Assembly: GCA_008694505.1 (NCBI GenBank)
Contig: VZDJ01000623.1
Span: 12,398,443-12,462,442, forward strand
Direction of reading: 5' to 3'
Source: Cyanoderma ruficeps
Taxonomy: Eukaryota > Chordata > Aves > Passeriformes > Timaliidae
Length of the DNA: 64,000 nucleotides
The notes under the pieces are model-generated. The model was not told where the DNA came from. It was given only the letters and a program-made list of their open reading frames with translations, and ran no database searches. The translations under genes were made by a program, and so were the position numbers. This document shows positions 1 through 11,927 of the stretch, in pieces. Positions within the stretch are counted from its first letter, which is position 1. Each line of letters starts with the position of its first letter.

Positions 1-1092
1 GCTCAGCAGAGCCCCTTTGGAGACCACAGTGTTCATGATGAAAAAGCATGAGCAACTGGCATGATTTCTCTTCTGAGCTCTTGACAGCTTCATCATTTTC
101 TTCTGTTCAGGGACTGGAAGAGCTTCGACAGGTTAAAGTTTTGATCACTGGAGGGAACCAGAGGTGATTCACGGAGGTACTTTGATGTCAGCATGTACAG
201 CTCAAAGTGCCTCTGTGGCAAATAAAAATTGCCAAGGGGAAGTTGCAGTTGATGATGCAAATAAAACAAAGAAAAGAAGGGTAACTTTGATGATTTAATA
301 ATTTGGGTTTAGGACAAGGATCTTGTAAGATTGTTGCAGGTACTGGAAGGGAGAAAGCTTCTGCTCATTGACAAGGAGAGGAGCTCAGCATTTTACACCA
401 TGACTATTTTTAATGCATGCATATTTCAAAACCACATTGTGAAGAAGCTCTGGTAGACACAGACCCTGCAGGAGACATGGTCACATTGTTCCTCTTTCAT
501 ATGATTGGTGTTGATTCTGCTTATCTGGAACATGGAAGTCAACAAGCACAATAAGAATTGTATTAAACAACACCTGAGAAAGCATGTTTGAGGATCAATT
601 CATGATGCACATGCCTAAGAGGCTATTTCCTGATTTATGATCCTATATTACTGCATTTCTATGACATATAATATATATTAAACATTGCATGTAGACTTAT
701 TGTATCCAGAGATACAAAATGAGACAGGAGTGAATTTAGAAACATCCAGAAACAAGTAGGAAATGAACGGGAGGACCTTTTTGTTGCTAAGTGGTAATTA
801 ACTAAATAACTAAATAACTAAAACCAGCCATGGTTACTTACTTTCTACTGTTGTTCTACAAAGTGCTTCTGCCTTTAACACATTGAAAAAAATTAGTAGA
901 TGGTTCAAATGAAAATTTTACAGAAAAAATATTTTCTTTACGGTTTGCTTTTAAGACGGGTTCTCTGTAAATTTTTATTTGGTAGGATAAGCACCCAGAA
1001 TCCTTTCTAGTGGAACACACTGGGAGTGTGAGAAACTCAAACCCTGAAGCCTTTGTGAATGCTACTGAAAATGGTGTAAAGAGAGATTTCTA
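1..1092. other. Unique A+T-rich non-coding DNA
   Basis: No coding frame of useful length, repeat family or RNA gene is recognised. A short run of ACTAAATA-type units lies near 797-823. A polypyrimidine stretch followed by AG near 98-110 resembles a splice acceptor, but no open frame or donor supports an exon. Confidence 0.5.
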
Positions 1093-1129
1093 ACAAAACA
1101 AAAACAAACAAACAAACAAACAAACAAAA
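1093..1129. repeat. (AAAC)n microsatellite
   Basis: About nine units of AAAC/AACA in a row, slightly irregular at the left end. It is a simple tetranucleotide repeat in non-coding DNA with no attached poly-A-tailed element. Confidence 0.85.
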
Positions 1130-3497
1130 TTAATAGCTTTTTAAAGTCAATTTAAGATAAAAAGATTAATAGCTGTGTGCTTTATTCCTCCTTTTGCCAT
1201 CTCTGTCTAGCACATTAGGGAGCTTCACAGTTTTCCTTTCTGGATCAGATTAATTTCTTAACTGTGATTAGCACTCAATTGGACTATTTACAGTGAGCAC
1301 AAGGGAAAAAAAAAAACATGATTTAGTAAAATTGCTAAGAAATGCTTTGTGAAGTAGCTGTGCCATGCAGAAGATGGGCAGAGCAAAAAAAGCTACAGCT
1401 TGATGACACCAATTCAAAAACAATTGACAAAAATAAAAGTAAATTATAAAATTCTGCTTTTAAGTTCATGAAGAGAAATGACAAACAGAAATCAGTAATT
1501 TCATAGGTGTTATCAGTTGCTTCCTGTATAACGATCACTACATACTTCATATGTGTATTATGATGTACAAACATGAAAAAAATGGGATTTTTTTTAGTCT
1601 GTCATTGGCAAGAAAGATTTGTTAATGATTTTTTTTCTATAGCTCTAATTTACAAAGCAAGATGGCTAACCAAGCAATGAGAGAAGGATGAAAAGGAAGA
1701 ACAGTATCACTTTGCATTTTAGCTAAGATGTTGAGCCAGCAACATCTACATATCTACAGTAAAACAGCTTATTTTTGCTAGCCTGCACTCTTGTTGTTCC
1801 ACCTTAGAAAATTATGACTCATATGTTTTAAAAGAAATTCAAGGATTAACAACCAAACGTATTTAATAATGAGAGAATCAGAATTTCAGTAAATTCATGA
1901 AAAGTACTCAAATATGCCAAGTTTTTTATTTCATTGACAATAACAGTTGCCATACCAGGAGTTCAGTTTCATAATTCCTTCTCAATCTGAACTCTTTATT
2001 TACCTAAAACATGAGAGATTCTTACAGATATTGAAGTCTAACCTCCTTGATTTGTCTATAAGCACTCAACTTTTGAGTGCTGAGTTTCATTCTGATTATT
2101 GTTCAGAATCTGCTTATAGTATTTCATTTTGGTTTAGACAAATTACTTGTGTCCTATTCTTGAAACCTATTCTGAATCACAAGTAACTTCCTTCGGGACC
2201 ATCAACCACTTATCTACAAGACCTGAATCAAATGCTCCAGTGAAAGGTACAAAGAACTAGAAGCAAAAGGACACGAAATAATATACCCCCTAGACAGTTT
2301 TCTACATTCTTTGTTGTTCTCAGAAACCCCAAAACATTTATTTTTTCCAAAACATATTTTGTACATATATGTATGTATACATATTTATATCTAAGTTGCT
2401 CTGGATAATCTCATCCTTTTTTAAAGACACTACTAAATACTTTACAAACTTAATTTGCTTGGACATCAGCACTAGTAGCAAGGAACAGTTTTCACAGTGC
2501 CTTCAAGAAGGTTTTTCTTTCCTGTGTCATATCTGATTCACTTAGGTAACGGTTAGTAAGATCCATAGAATGAAATCTTATGCAATAATATCAATGTCTT
2601 TCCTATATAATTCCAGGCATTTTCTCTGTGACCTGTCAAGCAGTGAGATAAAAGCCCCACTACTATGCTTTCTGATGATTTTGATTTGAGAACAAGAAAG
2701 AGTAAGGGATTTCAATGCAATGACTGTAGACTCTGGCTTTTATTGCACTCATACTGAACTTCAGGCAGTATGTGGTGCCCAGTTTAGGACACTGTCTACC
2801 CACAGCTTTTGTAACAGTTACTGAAGAGCAAGGAAGAGGAACATCCCCAAAGAGTGGTCCAGACCTTGGATGGCCTGAGCTGCTCTCCAGAAAGGTCTAA
2901 TTTTTCTTTCCTGATTACCAAGGCAGAAAGCCAAGGCAATAACCATTATGATCACTTGCAAGAGTGAGGAATGGTCCAAACAGGAGCAGCCCAATAACAC
3001 ATTCTGTAGTAATTTAATAGTCTTCTACATTCCCTGGTTCAACATGTATTAATAATCCACAAGAAATGTCAAAAGCTTAATTTTATTTCTATCGATCTAT
3101 CAACTAAATGATGTTTTCAAGCTAATGACAAACTAAAAAGGGGGGAGGGATGGGACATGAACACCCTTTCTTACATTGTACAATTATCCATTGTTAGGAA
3201 CTGTTTTAAGATCTGTTCAATACTCTGACTTAAATAGGCAGAGCACTGAAAAGAGGCAGGAAAAAAGGAATCCAAAGGGGTTCAAATCAGAATGAAAATC
3301 AAATCATTTTTGGTTTATGATACCTGGTATTGTGAAAAAAAAAATCTATATGAGTTCAAAAGCCAAATATGTACATCAACAACACAAAGGGAGACTTAAT
3401 TATACGGGAAAAAGGAAATGCTGAAATGATGAGTACAACAAATGTTAACAGGCATGAAAACCTACTGGATTCGATGGCCAGGTTGACAGGAATGTAT
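1130..3497. other. Unique non-coding DNA
   Basis: Frames of 79 codons or fewer occur on both strands, and none shows a domain. The block near 2760-3000 is less A+T-rich and could be an old unrecognised repeat, but I could not match it to a family. Confidence 0.45.
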
Positions 3498-3905
3498 CAT
3501 AGAATTATAGAATTACAGAATCACAGAATGGTTTGAGTTGGAAGGAACCTGAAAGGTCATGTTGTTGTAGCCCTCCTGACAGGAGCAGATACAGCTTCCA
3601 CTAGGCCAGGTGCTCAACAATCCATCCAACCTGTCCTTGAACTCCTCTAGGGATGGGGCACCCACAGTTTCACTGGGTAATGTGTTTCTGTGCCTCATCA
3701 CTCACAGTAAAGCTTTTTTTCCTAATACTTAATCTAAACCTACCTTCCTTCAGGTTAAGGCCATTACCTCTTGTCCCATCATTACATGCACTTGTCCAAA
3801 GTCCCTCTCCAGCTTTCTTGTAAGCTCCCTTTAGAAACTGGAAGGCTGCAGGAAGGTCTCCCTGGAGACTTCTTGTCTTCAGTCTGAACAACCTGTCTCT
3901 TTCAG
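3498..3905 (-). mobile_element. CR1 LINE, 5'-truncated 3' end
   Basis: The element lies on the minus strand. Its 3' end is at 3498, where four degenerate copies of the CR1 terminal octamer (CATAGAAT, TATAGAAT, TACAGAAT, CACAGAAT on the plus strand) are followed by a segment typical of the CR1 3' UTR (GGTTTGAGTTGGAAGGAACC). Minus-strand frames around 3513-3891 retain the end of CR1 ORF2: the stretch FRLKTRSLQGDLPAAFQFLK, then a GNGLNLKEGRFRL-like stretch and a SLEEFKDRLDG-like stretch. The frames are broken by shifts, so the copy is dead. Only about 400 bp are present, the usual outcome of incomplete target-primed reverse transcription. The assignment comes from memory of the family, without alignment. 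Confidence 0.9.
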
Positions 3906-6900
3906 CAGCAAAACTAAACAGTCAAAGAAGTTGACATTAGCCTTAAAATATTGGCAAAAATCTGCAGTATTACAGTAACATTTTCTGCGAGACACAGTGA
4001 AGAACATAAAGAAATGCCTGAATTGAGACTTTCAATGTAATCTGAACTGTCTGTCGATGTACCTTATAGTTTTTAATTGCGAGGTGACATATGCCCTGAT
4101 GTAGTCTACCTAAATTAGACACTTACTGAAATACCTAAAACTCAAGAGTAGTTATTCAACATTCTGCTGATAGCCTGTCAGGAGGCAGGTAACTTTTACA
4201 TCTGATTCTGACACTGCAGGAGCTGAATGGTCTCTGGGGTGGTCTGTTTCATCCCACTGACCTCAGAAAAAGTGGAAAGTAGAGGCACCTCAATTAAGTG
4301 CATACACCATGATAGGATGAATAATGGCAGGAACAGGACTGATTTGGTTCAGAGAGGCATTTGTCAGAATGAATGGTGCAGGTTTAATGAGCAGCTAATC
4401 AATATTTGGTATTCTCACTGCTGGTAAGTGAGCGAGCACATGTCATCTTTGCTGAACACATCTAATTTTGCTATCCATGTAGAATAATTAATTTCCTCAT
4501 TAGTATTTCTGTGGCGCTCCTCACTGAAGTATCTGAATTGCTCATAAAAATGAATTGATGCATCTTCTTAGTACCTTGTGCAAGACAACACATGGAGGCA
4601 AAGACTGTCAGGATATACAATGCTCAGCAATGTAACATCCAAGAGTTATCTATCATGGCCACAGCAAAGCTCATATGGTCGAATTACACTCCCAGGTCAA
4701 TTTGCAGTCAGTGGAAGACAGTGCTTTTGCCTGGAACTTACATGTGTCAGGACACTGAGGGGGTTAGGAGGTCCTTGCTGAGCAGCTAGATAGTACAAAG
4801 ACATGGATGGGTATGTCTGAAATTGAAGGTGGTTGCCTTGGAAGTTCAGCAAGACTTCTCTGTTAAACCTCTTTTGAGTTTACTCATGTAGTCCATTCTC
4901 TCAATCAGGTATTTAGCATGTTCACCTCAAGAACTTGCCCACCCTACACATAGAGATGGGAAGCAAGGGCTTCAGTGTCTCAAATTACCATACAGGTTAG
5001 GTTTTAATAGAATATGTATGGGGATGCCCAGCAGTAGTCTAAAGAATTCTTAATGCAGGATTTGTAGATCAAGAAGGAGGGAATCAGAAGGAATATATGC
5101 CAAAAAATCAACATAACTAGTCCCAGGGACATGCCATTTTTGTATCTCAAAGGGCTCTAATTAGGTCTTTTGAATCCTGCCTTTGCAGACATGAATCCTT
5201 TGCAGAACATCTCTTTAAAGCCTTTTTGTGCCTGCAGTCATCTCAGGTATCTAAGCAAGCTTGGCAAGGTTGTCCTGCATTCCTCCTAAATTCTGCCAAG
5301 AAGGCATTTCAGACACCTTCTGCTGCCTGAGAGGTTGAAGTCACAGTCTCATTGCCTGCTATTATCTGAAGACTAAGAGCATTCAAGTGTGAAGCTATTC
5401 TGGGTCACCTGGCAAGGTGTAACTGACACTGGCACAGTGTAACTGTGGTCACTTATTCTTGTGTCCCTTCCCTTCTGCTCCAGGAATGAATAAAAACATG
5501 GGACAAACAGGGCTAAAAAATTCTCAGAGTGGACCATAACTCTTATCTGGTATGATCAGAGTTGCAGAAAGAGGATATAGATTTTGTGGCATAGAGAGCT
5601 ATAAGGAAATTGTCTTCAGGGTTCAGTAAGTGAGGTTATCACCTTATTCCTTTTGAGATGGATGTACTGAGGTCAATGTCATTAGCTATATTGTGTAAAA
5701 GGAAACCTGTAAGACTAAGGGTTTGGTTAACATGAAAGGCTGCTTACATTGACCTATATAGCCATAAATTGCAAAGTACTTCATAAAGCACTTTGCCTCA
5801 GCTCTTACAGCTGGAAAATTCTCAGCTGTAGTTAGTAAACATCATCTTGAAAGAATGTTATTGAATACATTGGGACCATGTAGAAAGAATTGCAGAATAA
5901 ACAGTAGCTTACTTAGGGAAGAACAGAGAGAATCATGTGAAACATTACAAGCCTTTGTACTCTGATGATTGTACCAGCTCAATCCAACTATTTAGTCTTG
6001 CATGTGAATCTGGCCAAATAGTGCACCATTTGACCATAACCAATGGGAGATGTGGTCATTACTTTCCCCTCAGAATTTCCCAGGGTGCAAAGTTGCTCCT
6101 AAAAATAAATGCTTATAAATTTTAAAGGTATACATAACACAAAATTAATCTTTCTCCGGCCACTAATATAACTGACTTTTAGAATACATACTTTTTTTTC
6201 TTTTTAATTAGTATTATGAAGAGTGTAATTGATTTTTCTTGTTATATAAGTTTGTTATATGTAGCCANAAAAAAAAAAAAAACAACCGGGCATTTTTTCC
6301 CCATATTAAAAAAGAAATGGGGTTGCTGCTCTTACTACAACTCCAAAACAAATTCACTTGTGATTCTTGTTAAAGAAAAGAATTCTAAAAACACTACTGT
6401 GAGTCACTTAAAATGTTTGAATTTAATTACTATAGGTAATAAAAATTAAACTGGCATTTCTAAATGTGGGAAAAATTATTTATTTTCCTACATTAAAATT
6501 TCAAAGCAGTTTTCAGTAGGCCTTTAGCATACCTAGGAATCATTTATCAAAATATGTATGTCTGTGTAGATTAAGCAGAGTTACTTTATGTTGATAGGAT
6601 TTTAATCACAGGAGTCTAGATCAATATTCTGCATACAGTGAAAGTGTTCTGTTGTCTTTGATCTTCCTTTTCCCAACACACTTTGTAAAGGCCTGAGAGA
6701 GTTAATTTCAAAGAGCTAATGATTTCACACGTGTAAACTGTTAATACTTTCCGATAGTGTTTCATTACAGAAAGCACTGTTATGCTGAATTATTACAGGA
6801 AATTGCTTAATACTATTTGACTACTTTTGCTGTTATCCAGTTAATGTATTATTTTCATTATTCAGGAGCTCTATAATTAATGAAGTGCTATTACACAAAT

Positions 6901-7861
6901 GACGTGTTTAATGAACAATGTCAGAATTCAGTGGATGGATTCTTAACGATTTACATGGTGTGCCTAACATTGTTTAATACCAAAACAATATAGGTGATGA
7001 AAATTTCCAGTAAACATTATTTTAAGGCCATTCTGGCTTTGAGCCTTTTTGAACAGAAATTGAGGTTGCTACTTAAAAGAGCTTCCACAGCAATACAGAG
7101 CTCTAGTTTTTACCTGAGAAGTCTCTAAACCTCTCTTGCATTTTGAGTGATTTAAAGAGTTTTGACTGCAAAGATTCAATCAATAGTTCTTTCAAGAGCT
7201 TAAGATTCTGACACTTAGGTTCATCCCCAAGCCAGAGATAAGACAATCAGCCAATTTGGAGTTAACAGCTCCTGACTGGCTTAAAAAAGGGCAGTGAATT
7301 CTTTCCTTTATTCCCAGATGCCTGGCAGGTCTGTTCACAGGCAGAGAAAGAATTGGACCACCATGCTCCTAAGGCAGAAATGCATAACTGTCACCTTTTC
7401 AAAGAGGAAATGAAGGTGATATGTGCTATCCTAAAGGGATGTCAAGTCAGGCTTGGACCGGGGTGCCACTCCTTTCTCATCTAATATGGGAAAGCACTCA
7501 CACTTAGCTTGTGTGCTGCATGAAGTCAGTACAGCATGGACTTATTGTTTCCAATAGTTTACAAACCATGCTCACTGCAATTTCAAAAACACCAACCAAA
7601 ACCACTGCCCTTTACTAAAGCTCCTGCAAACCCCCTCTTTACCCTATTCCTGTTCATAATCACATTTTCTATAGGACTAATTTATAAAAGTTTATTTCTT
7701 AATAACAATTTTTGTAGTAAAATTTTCAGCTCTGTTCAATAAATTTTCAATTTAATTTATGTTTTTCTGAATTTCTCCTCTGTCGTTACAGCATTCCTTT
7801 CCCTTTCTCTCCCCCTCCTTCCTTTCCTATATTATTCTTACCTATCTGGGTGCTTCTCACT
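3906..7861. other. Unique A+T-rich non-coding DNA
   Basis: No repeat family or gene is recognised. The sequence contains one ambiguous base at 6268, at the edge of an A-run. The part from about 6480 to 7020 is rich in TAAT/ATTA cores without simple-repeat structure, the kind of composition seen in developmental enhancers, but nothing visible proves function. The last 100 bases, about 7745-7860, are strongly pyrimidine-rich. Confidence 0.4.
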
Positions 7862-8275
7862 TTCTTAAGTGCTTTATCATTGAATCATTATGGCTAGGAA
7901 AAAACTCCATGATAATCAAGCCCAACCTTTGACAGTACCACCATCCTGTTAACAAAACCATAGCACTAAATGCCATGTCCTGTTGTTTCTTGAATGCTTC
8001 CAGGGAAGGGGATTCCATCACCTCCCTGGTCAACCTCTTCCAATGCTTCCCCCTTTCAGTGAAGAAATTCTTCCCAGTGTCCAAGTTGAACCTCCTGGGA
8101 TGCAGTTTGACGTCTTTTCCTCTTGTCCTGTCAGCAGGTACCTGAGGGAAGGCACTGACCCCCACCTGGTTACAGCCTCCTTTCAGGAAGTTGTGGAGAG
8201 CAATAAGGTCTCCCCTGAGCCTCCTTTTCTCCAGGATGAACAACCCCAGCTCCCTCAGCCTCTCCTCACTTCACA
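7862..8275 (-). mobile_element. CR1 LINE, 5'-truncated copy
   Basis: Minus-strand CR1 of a different subtype from the 3.5-kb copy. The minus frame at 7857-8243 retains the end of ORF2: a [20 protein letters not shown] stretch, a DRTRGK-like stretch, then NFFTERG and SPSLEAF. The last two correspond to the C-terminal [12 protein letters not shown]...SPSLEVFK region common to avian CR1 copies. The terminal octamers are absent, so the 3' end is degraded or lost. The 5' truncation falls next to a perfect pentanucleotide array that starts at 8284. Confidence 0.88.
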
Positions 8276-8283
8276 CTGTACGG

Positions 8284-8343
8284 AATCTAATCTAATCTAA
8301 TCTAATCTAATCTAATCTAATCTAATCTAATCTAATCTAATCT
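8284..8343. repeat. (AATCT)12 perfect microsatellite
   Basis: Twelve uninterrupted copies of the pentamer AATCT (60 bp), starting within ten bases of the 5' end of the adjacent minus-strand CR1. Perfection over twelve units suggests it is young or actively slipping. Confidence 0.97.
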
Positions 8344-9663
8344 TTTCTGCTCTGTGAGTATTTTTCCTGCTAGTAGTATCCCTCTTTTTAATCTCCTTGG
8401 AAGGGATCAGAGAATAAATTCTATCACTCTTTAAATACAACAGATGACATTCTCAGACAGTGAAAATATTTGGATGATGCTCTGCAAAGATAGTTAGCTG
8501 ACAGCTTTGTGTATGCAATGCCTAAAATACTTTTTGAAAGTATTTTCTGGCATGTTGTTAAGAAAATAGCTAGAAGGAAGATATATATAAATACAAATTT
8601 CCTGGATATGTTTTTTAAAGAAAAATGTATCCTTTCTGGGTTAAATATGATGTAGAAGAACTAACAAGAAATAAACATACTAAAGCAGTCTATGTCTTGC
8701 AGGAACATCTTAAAATTGATTTCAGTTTAAAAGAAGCGTCTCTATGTGTTTGTGTACATACAAATATAAAAATACTACAGAAACATCTTTGTTAAACAAA
8801 AAGCTTGAGGAGATACTTAATGAGATAATTTTAAAAAATCTCAAATTATGTTTTAACTACTTTGAGTGTTAGCTTGCTAAGGAATTATGTCTGAGAACTT
8901 AAAATAAAAAAAATTAATACTTCTATTTCAGTTAAAGAAATAACACAATTATTCTTTTTTCAAGATAGAAAAGGTGCAGAACCAGCAGTGCTCCAAAGTG
9001 TGCCCAAGTAGAAAGAAGCACATTAAGAAGACATTAGGAGTATGGAGTCCAGAGCAGCATGCCAAGCATGGCAGGCTCAGGGTTTGTTCCCAGGTGGGCT
9101 CAGCTCTGCCCAGACAGCAAAGGGCACATGATGAATTCTGAGAGTTCAAAAGGAAATTTTTCTAAGCTTGAAATCAAATCCAAAAGGGGTGACAGAAAAG
9201 AACAGATATATCAATAACTCTCCAAAACAGCTTCTCACAGATTCCAATAAACAAGGTTTATTTACATGAGGATACTTAAACATATGCATTTATCAAATTT
9301 CTGTGGGATACATTTTTGTTTTTCCAGACTGAATAATATTTTTTCAGTCCAAGAGTCAGAGACATCCAACAGTTAGTGGCCTGAAGATTTGTTCCTGTCT
9401 TATCTGTGTTTGGTCTAAAGTTTCATGGAAACTTATGCTACAGAATGCCTTCACTTAGAGGGCATTCTGTACCTCCAAAGGCATTCAAAAGCATCTTTAC
9501 AGAAAAAATAATTTGATTACTTGCAAACAGTGCATAATGGAACCAGTATGAACAAACATGATTCTCAACACATGAAGAGCTGCCTTCCTCTGAAAAGAAC
9601 AATGTTGCTTGAGAATGGAGATGGCAACACAAAGAAAAAGCAAGAAAGTTAAAGATCTGCAAA
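8344..9663. other. Unique non-coding DNA
   Basis: No gene, RNA or mobile-element family is recognised. Short chance frames of 66-74 codons occur on the minus strand near 8949-9149 and 9438-9662, without recognisable domains. Confidence 0.45.
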
Positions 9664-9713
9664 CTATGCTCTGCTATGCTCTGCTATGCTCTGCTACGCT
9701 ATGCTATCCTATG
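9664..9713. repeat. Decamer tandem repeat CTATGCTCTG, five units
   Basis: Three exact copies of CTATGCTCTG are followed by two diverged copies (CTACGCTATG, CTATCCTATG). Each decamer is itself two related pentamers, CTATG and CTCTG. The array ends about 30 bases before the unidentified insert at 9743. Confidence 0.9.
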
Positions 9714-9742
9714 TAAATTTACGAATTAATTTCTTACTCTTA

Positions 9743-10495
9743 GAGTGCCTGAACACCATTCAGAGAAGTATTCACTCCCGTGGCTATGCATCTGCCACAT
9801 ACACTTATGTGATGCAGCTGGGGAAAACCCCTGGCTGGCCCCTTGCCCCGGCCAATGCCCTGACCACTGAGGACTTGGGTGGTGGTCCGGAGAGGGCTGT
9901 CTTTGTTCCCCACAGCTCTGGATGTATCGGCACTGAGGACCAGGACAAGAGAGTAGGGAGGGATCTCCTGTATGGTTCCAAAGATGTTTATCCTTAGGAG
10001 TGTCAGGGACAGGAGACCCAAGGTCTGGGCTCACAGAGGCTTCTAAGAGGGGGAGGTCTTGGGGGAGGTTACAATTTTTAACCAATAAGGGTTACCTGGG
10101 GGAGGAACATAAGGCAGGGAGTACAGTACATAGAACAGTGAAAGAACACAAGGGGAGGGAACAGTCTAAATTAACCACTAGGGCATCGAGGATTGGGGGA
10201 TCGATATGGAGCAATCTGGAAGAATGAGCAGGGTTAGGAAAGGATTGACAATTCTGTAGGAGGAGAGAAAGGCAGGTTTAGGGAAAACAGACAACCAGGG
10301 CTGAACCAACAATATGGGGGAAAGGAACAATCCATTAGGAATAAAATATAACAATACAAAATGGGGGACGGGGGGTTATGGAACAGACCACTGAAACTGA
10401 ACCACAATTGAAGACACAATAAAAACACACCGCAACACTTACGTTGTATTCTCTCTCCTCTTCGGGGAACAGCACAGTAGTAATAGAAAGTAAGG
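9743..10495 (-). mobile_element. Unidentified insert, possibly ERV LTR
   Basis: This block differs sharply from its flanks: it is G-rich on the plus strand, moderately G+C-rich, and split into a mixed half (9743-10020) and a purine-rich half (10020-10430). Read on the minus strand, the purine-rich half is a pyrimidine-rich U3-like region with a segment reading GTGGTCTGTTCCATAACCCC, which resembles the start of the LTR at 60048. Downstream on the minus strand is GGATAAAC, a possible weak polyadenylation signal. The seven bases ACTCTTA occur at 9736-9742 and again at 10496-10502, just outside the block, which could be a target-site duplication. The block does not begin with TG or end with CA at those points, so the LTR reading is uncertain. 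Open frames of 93-119 codons here match nothing I know. Confidence 0.4.
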
Positions 10496-10502
10496 ACTCT
10501 TA

Positions 10503-11414
10503 CTTTTCTAGAGTTTCTTCCATCATTATTTTTTAGTATGAACATCTTGTGACATATTTTTTAGAGAGGGCAAGTTAAAGGAATACAATATGCACTGGGG
10601 GCACTAGCAGAGGAAATCTGTCATGGCATATTTTTCTGGCGGGTGTGGGTAGAGGGTAGAGAGAGCAGGGAGGGCATTTTTGGATCAGGCTCTGAGAAAT
10701 TCTTGTCACCTGCATATCTGAGTTTTACTGCTGCAGTAGAGAACTGTGTTATACTGGAAGACTAGAGCTGTCACTGATGCTTTTCATTTCTGAACTGTAG
10801 ATTTTTGTTTTACTATCTTGGGCACAGGACATAATTAAAAAAAACCTAAAAAAACACTGTGGGCCCAAGACCTTGAACTTGAGTACAGATTTTATTGAAT
10901 GAGCACTAAACTTACTTTCATGAGGGACTAGATCTGACAATCTGGTATCTGATACATACCCCATTTGGCAAAAATTATTAAAGCAAATGCATCTACTGTA
11001 AAGGTATTGATATTTCTGTGTGAACTTCACTTAGACAGTCTTTTGCTCCTCCTGCACAGAAAGCACTAGATCAGTGGGGGAGATGTGGTGTGGAAGGTAA
11101 GGCCCTTTCGTCTAGATGCTCTGCTACATGCATATGATTGCCCTGCCATGGTGCCAGAATTAGGGTATCTGCAGAGTGATGTCATCTAACAAATGGATTA
11201 ATCAGTGTCAGGGTATTTTTTTCTTGCCCATAAGCTCTGCTGAGAAGATTTACAGAAAATCTGTGTTCCACAGCCTTCTTCCAAAGGACACCACTGGAAA
11301 ACCAGCTTGATGTGTTCATGATGGCCTCTGTTGCTAGGAGATACATGGCTGCATTTGGTGCCACTTAGAATTTCTTAGGCACTGAAGACATCACTTGAAG
11401 GAACATCAATAATC
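10503..11414. other. Unique non-coding DNA
   Basis: Between the two inserted blocks. A 93-codon minus frame (10749-11030) shows no recognisable domain. No repeat family is seen. Confidence 0.45.
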
Positions 11415-11419
11415 ACTGG
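11415..11419. repeat. Target-site duplication ACTGG, left copy
   Basis: ACTGG lies immediately before the TG of the solo LTR at 11420. An identical ACTGG (12033-12037) immediately follows its terminal CA. Five bases is a duplication length used by several ERV classes. Confidence 0.9.
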
Positions 11420-11549
11420 TGTCCTGGTTTAGGACAGACTAGGGGGAGAACCTCCAAAAGGAGCCCCCTAGAAAACAAACCTTCACCACCCCTCCCCCCA
11501 ACCCTGGGTTTGGGAAGGAATTCCTCGGAGGAAAAGTGCAAAAAACCTG

Positions 11550-11555
11550 TTTATT
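11550..11555 (-). promoter_or_regulatory. LTR polyadenylation signal AATAAA
   Basis: TTTATT on the plus strand reads AATAAA on the minus strand. Its position inside the solo LTR, about 130 bases before the LTR's 3' end, fits the R region of a retroviral LTR. Confidence 0.6.
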
Positions 11556-11704
11556 GACCAATAAACAAAAGGAAAAAAAAGCACTCCCCAACACAAGGGA
11601 AAAGAAACAGTACTCAGGCAGTTGCTGTGCAGGAAGGGTGCAGCGCTTCTTGTGCAGGCCTCGGAGATTCCCAGATGTTCCCAGGTCAGGTCCGGAGCTG
11701 GTCC

Positions 11705-11785
11705 AATGATCTTCGGGGGGGAGGGGGAAGAGAGAAGGGGAGAGAAGAGAGAGAAAAAAAAAGAAAAAAGAAGAAGAGGGGAAAA
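11705..11785 (+). repeat. Polypurine tract inside the LTR
   Basis: About 80 bases are almost purely A and G on the plus strand, mainly GGGGA, GAGA and GAAAAA runs. On the element's own strand this is a polypyrimidine tract in U3. It explains the low-complexity S/F/P-rich frame read at 11439-11864, which is not a protein. Confidence 0.8.
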
Positions 11786-11810
11786 ATGGAAGCAGCGAGA
11801 AGCTTGCAGG

Positions 11811-11927
11811 AGAAGCTAGCAGAAAGCCAGAAGCTAGCAAAAAGCAAGAGCTAGCAAAAAGCAAGAGCTAGCCAAAAAGCAAGAGGCTAGCCCAAAAGCC
11901 AGCAAGCCAGCAAACCAGCGAAACCAG
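11811..11927. repeat. 17-19-bp minisatellite within LTR U3
   Basis: Five units centred on GCTAGC (at 11815, 11833, 11850, 11867 and 11886) are separated by AAAAAGCAAGA-like spacers with periods of 18, 17, 17 and 19. They decay into AGCCAGCAA-type shorter units up to about 11927. Confidence 0.85.

Noticed and set aside
4227..4430. A 66-codon plus-strand frame ending next to a perfect splice donor (CTG|GTAAGTG at 4424)
   Set aside because: GTAAGT is expected by chance several times in a window this size. No acceptor or domain supports an exon.
9686..10085. Overlapping frames of 93-119 codons on both strands, considered as a short gene or processed pseudogene
   Set aside because: No protein family is recognised and no poly-A tail is seen. 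The block is better explained as an LTR-like insert.
11439..11864. A 141-codon minus-strand frame rich in F, S and P
   Set aside because: It lies wholly within the solo LTR and is produced by the purine tract on the other strand.
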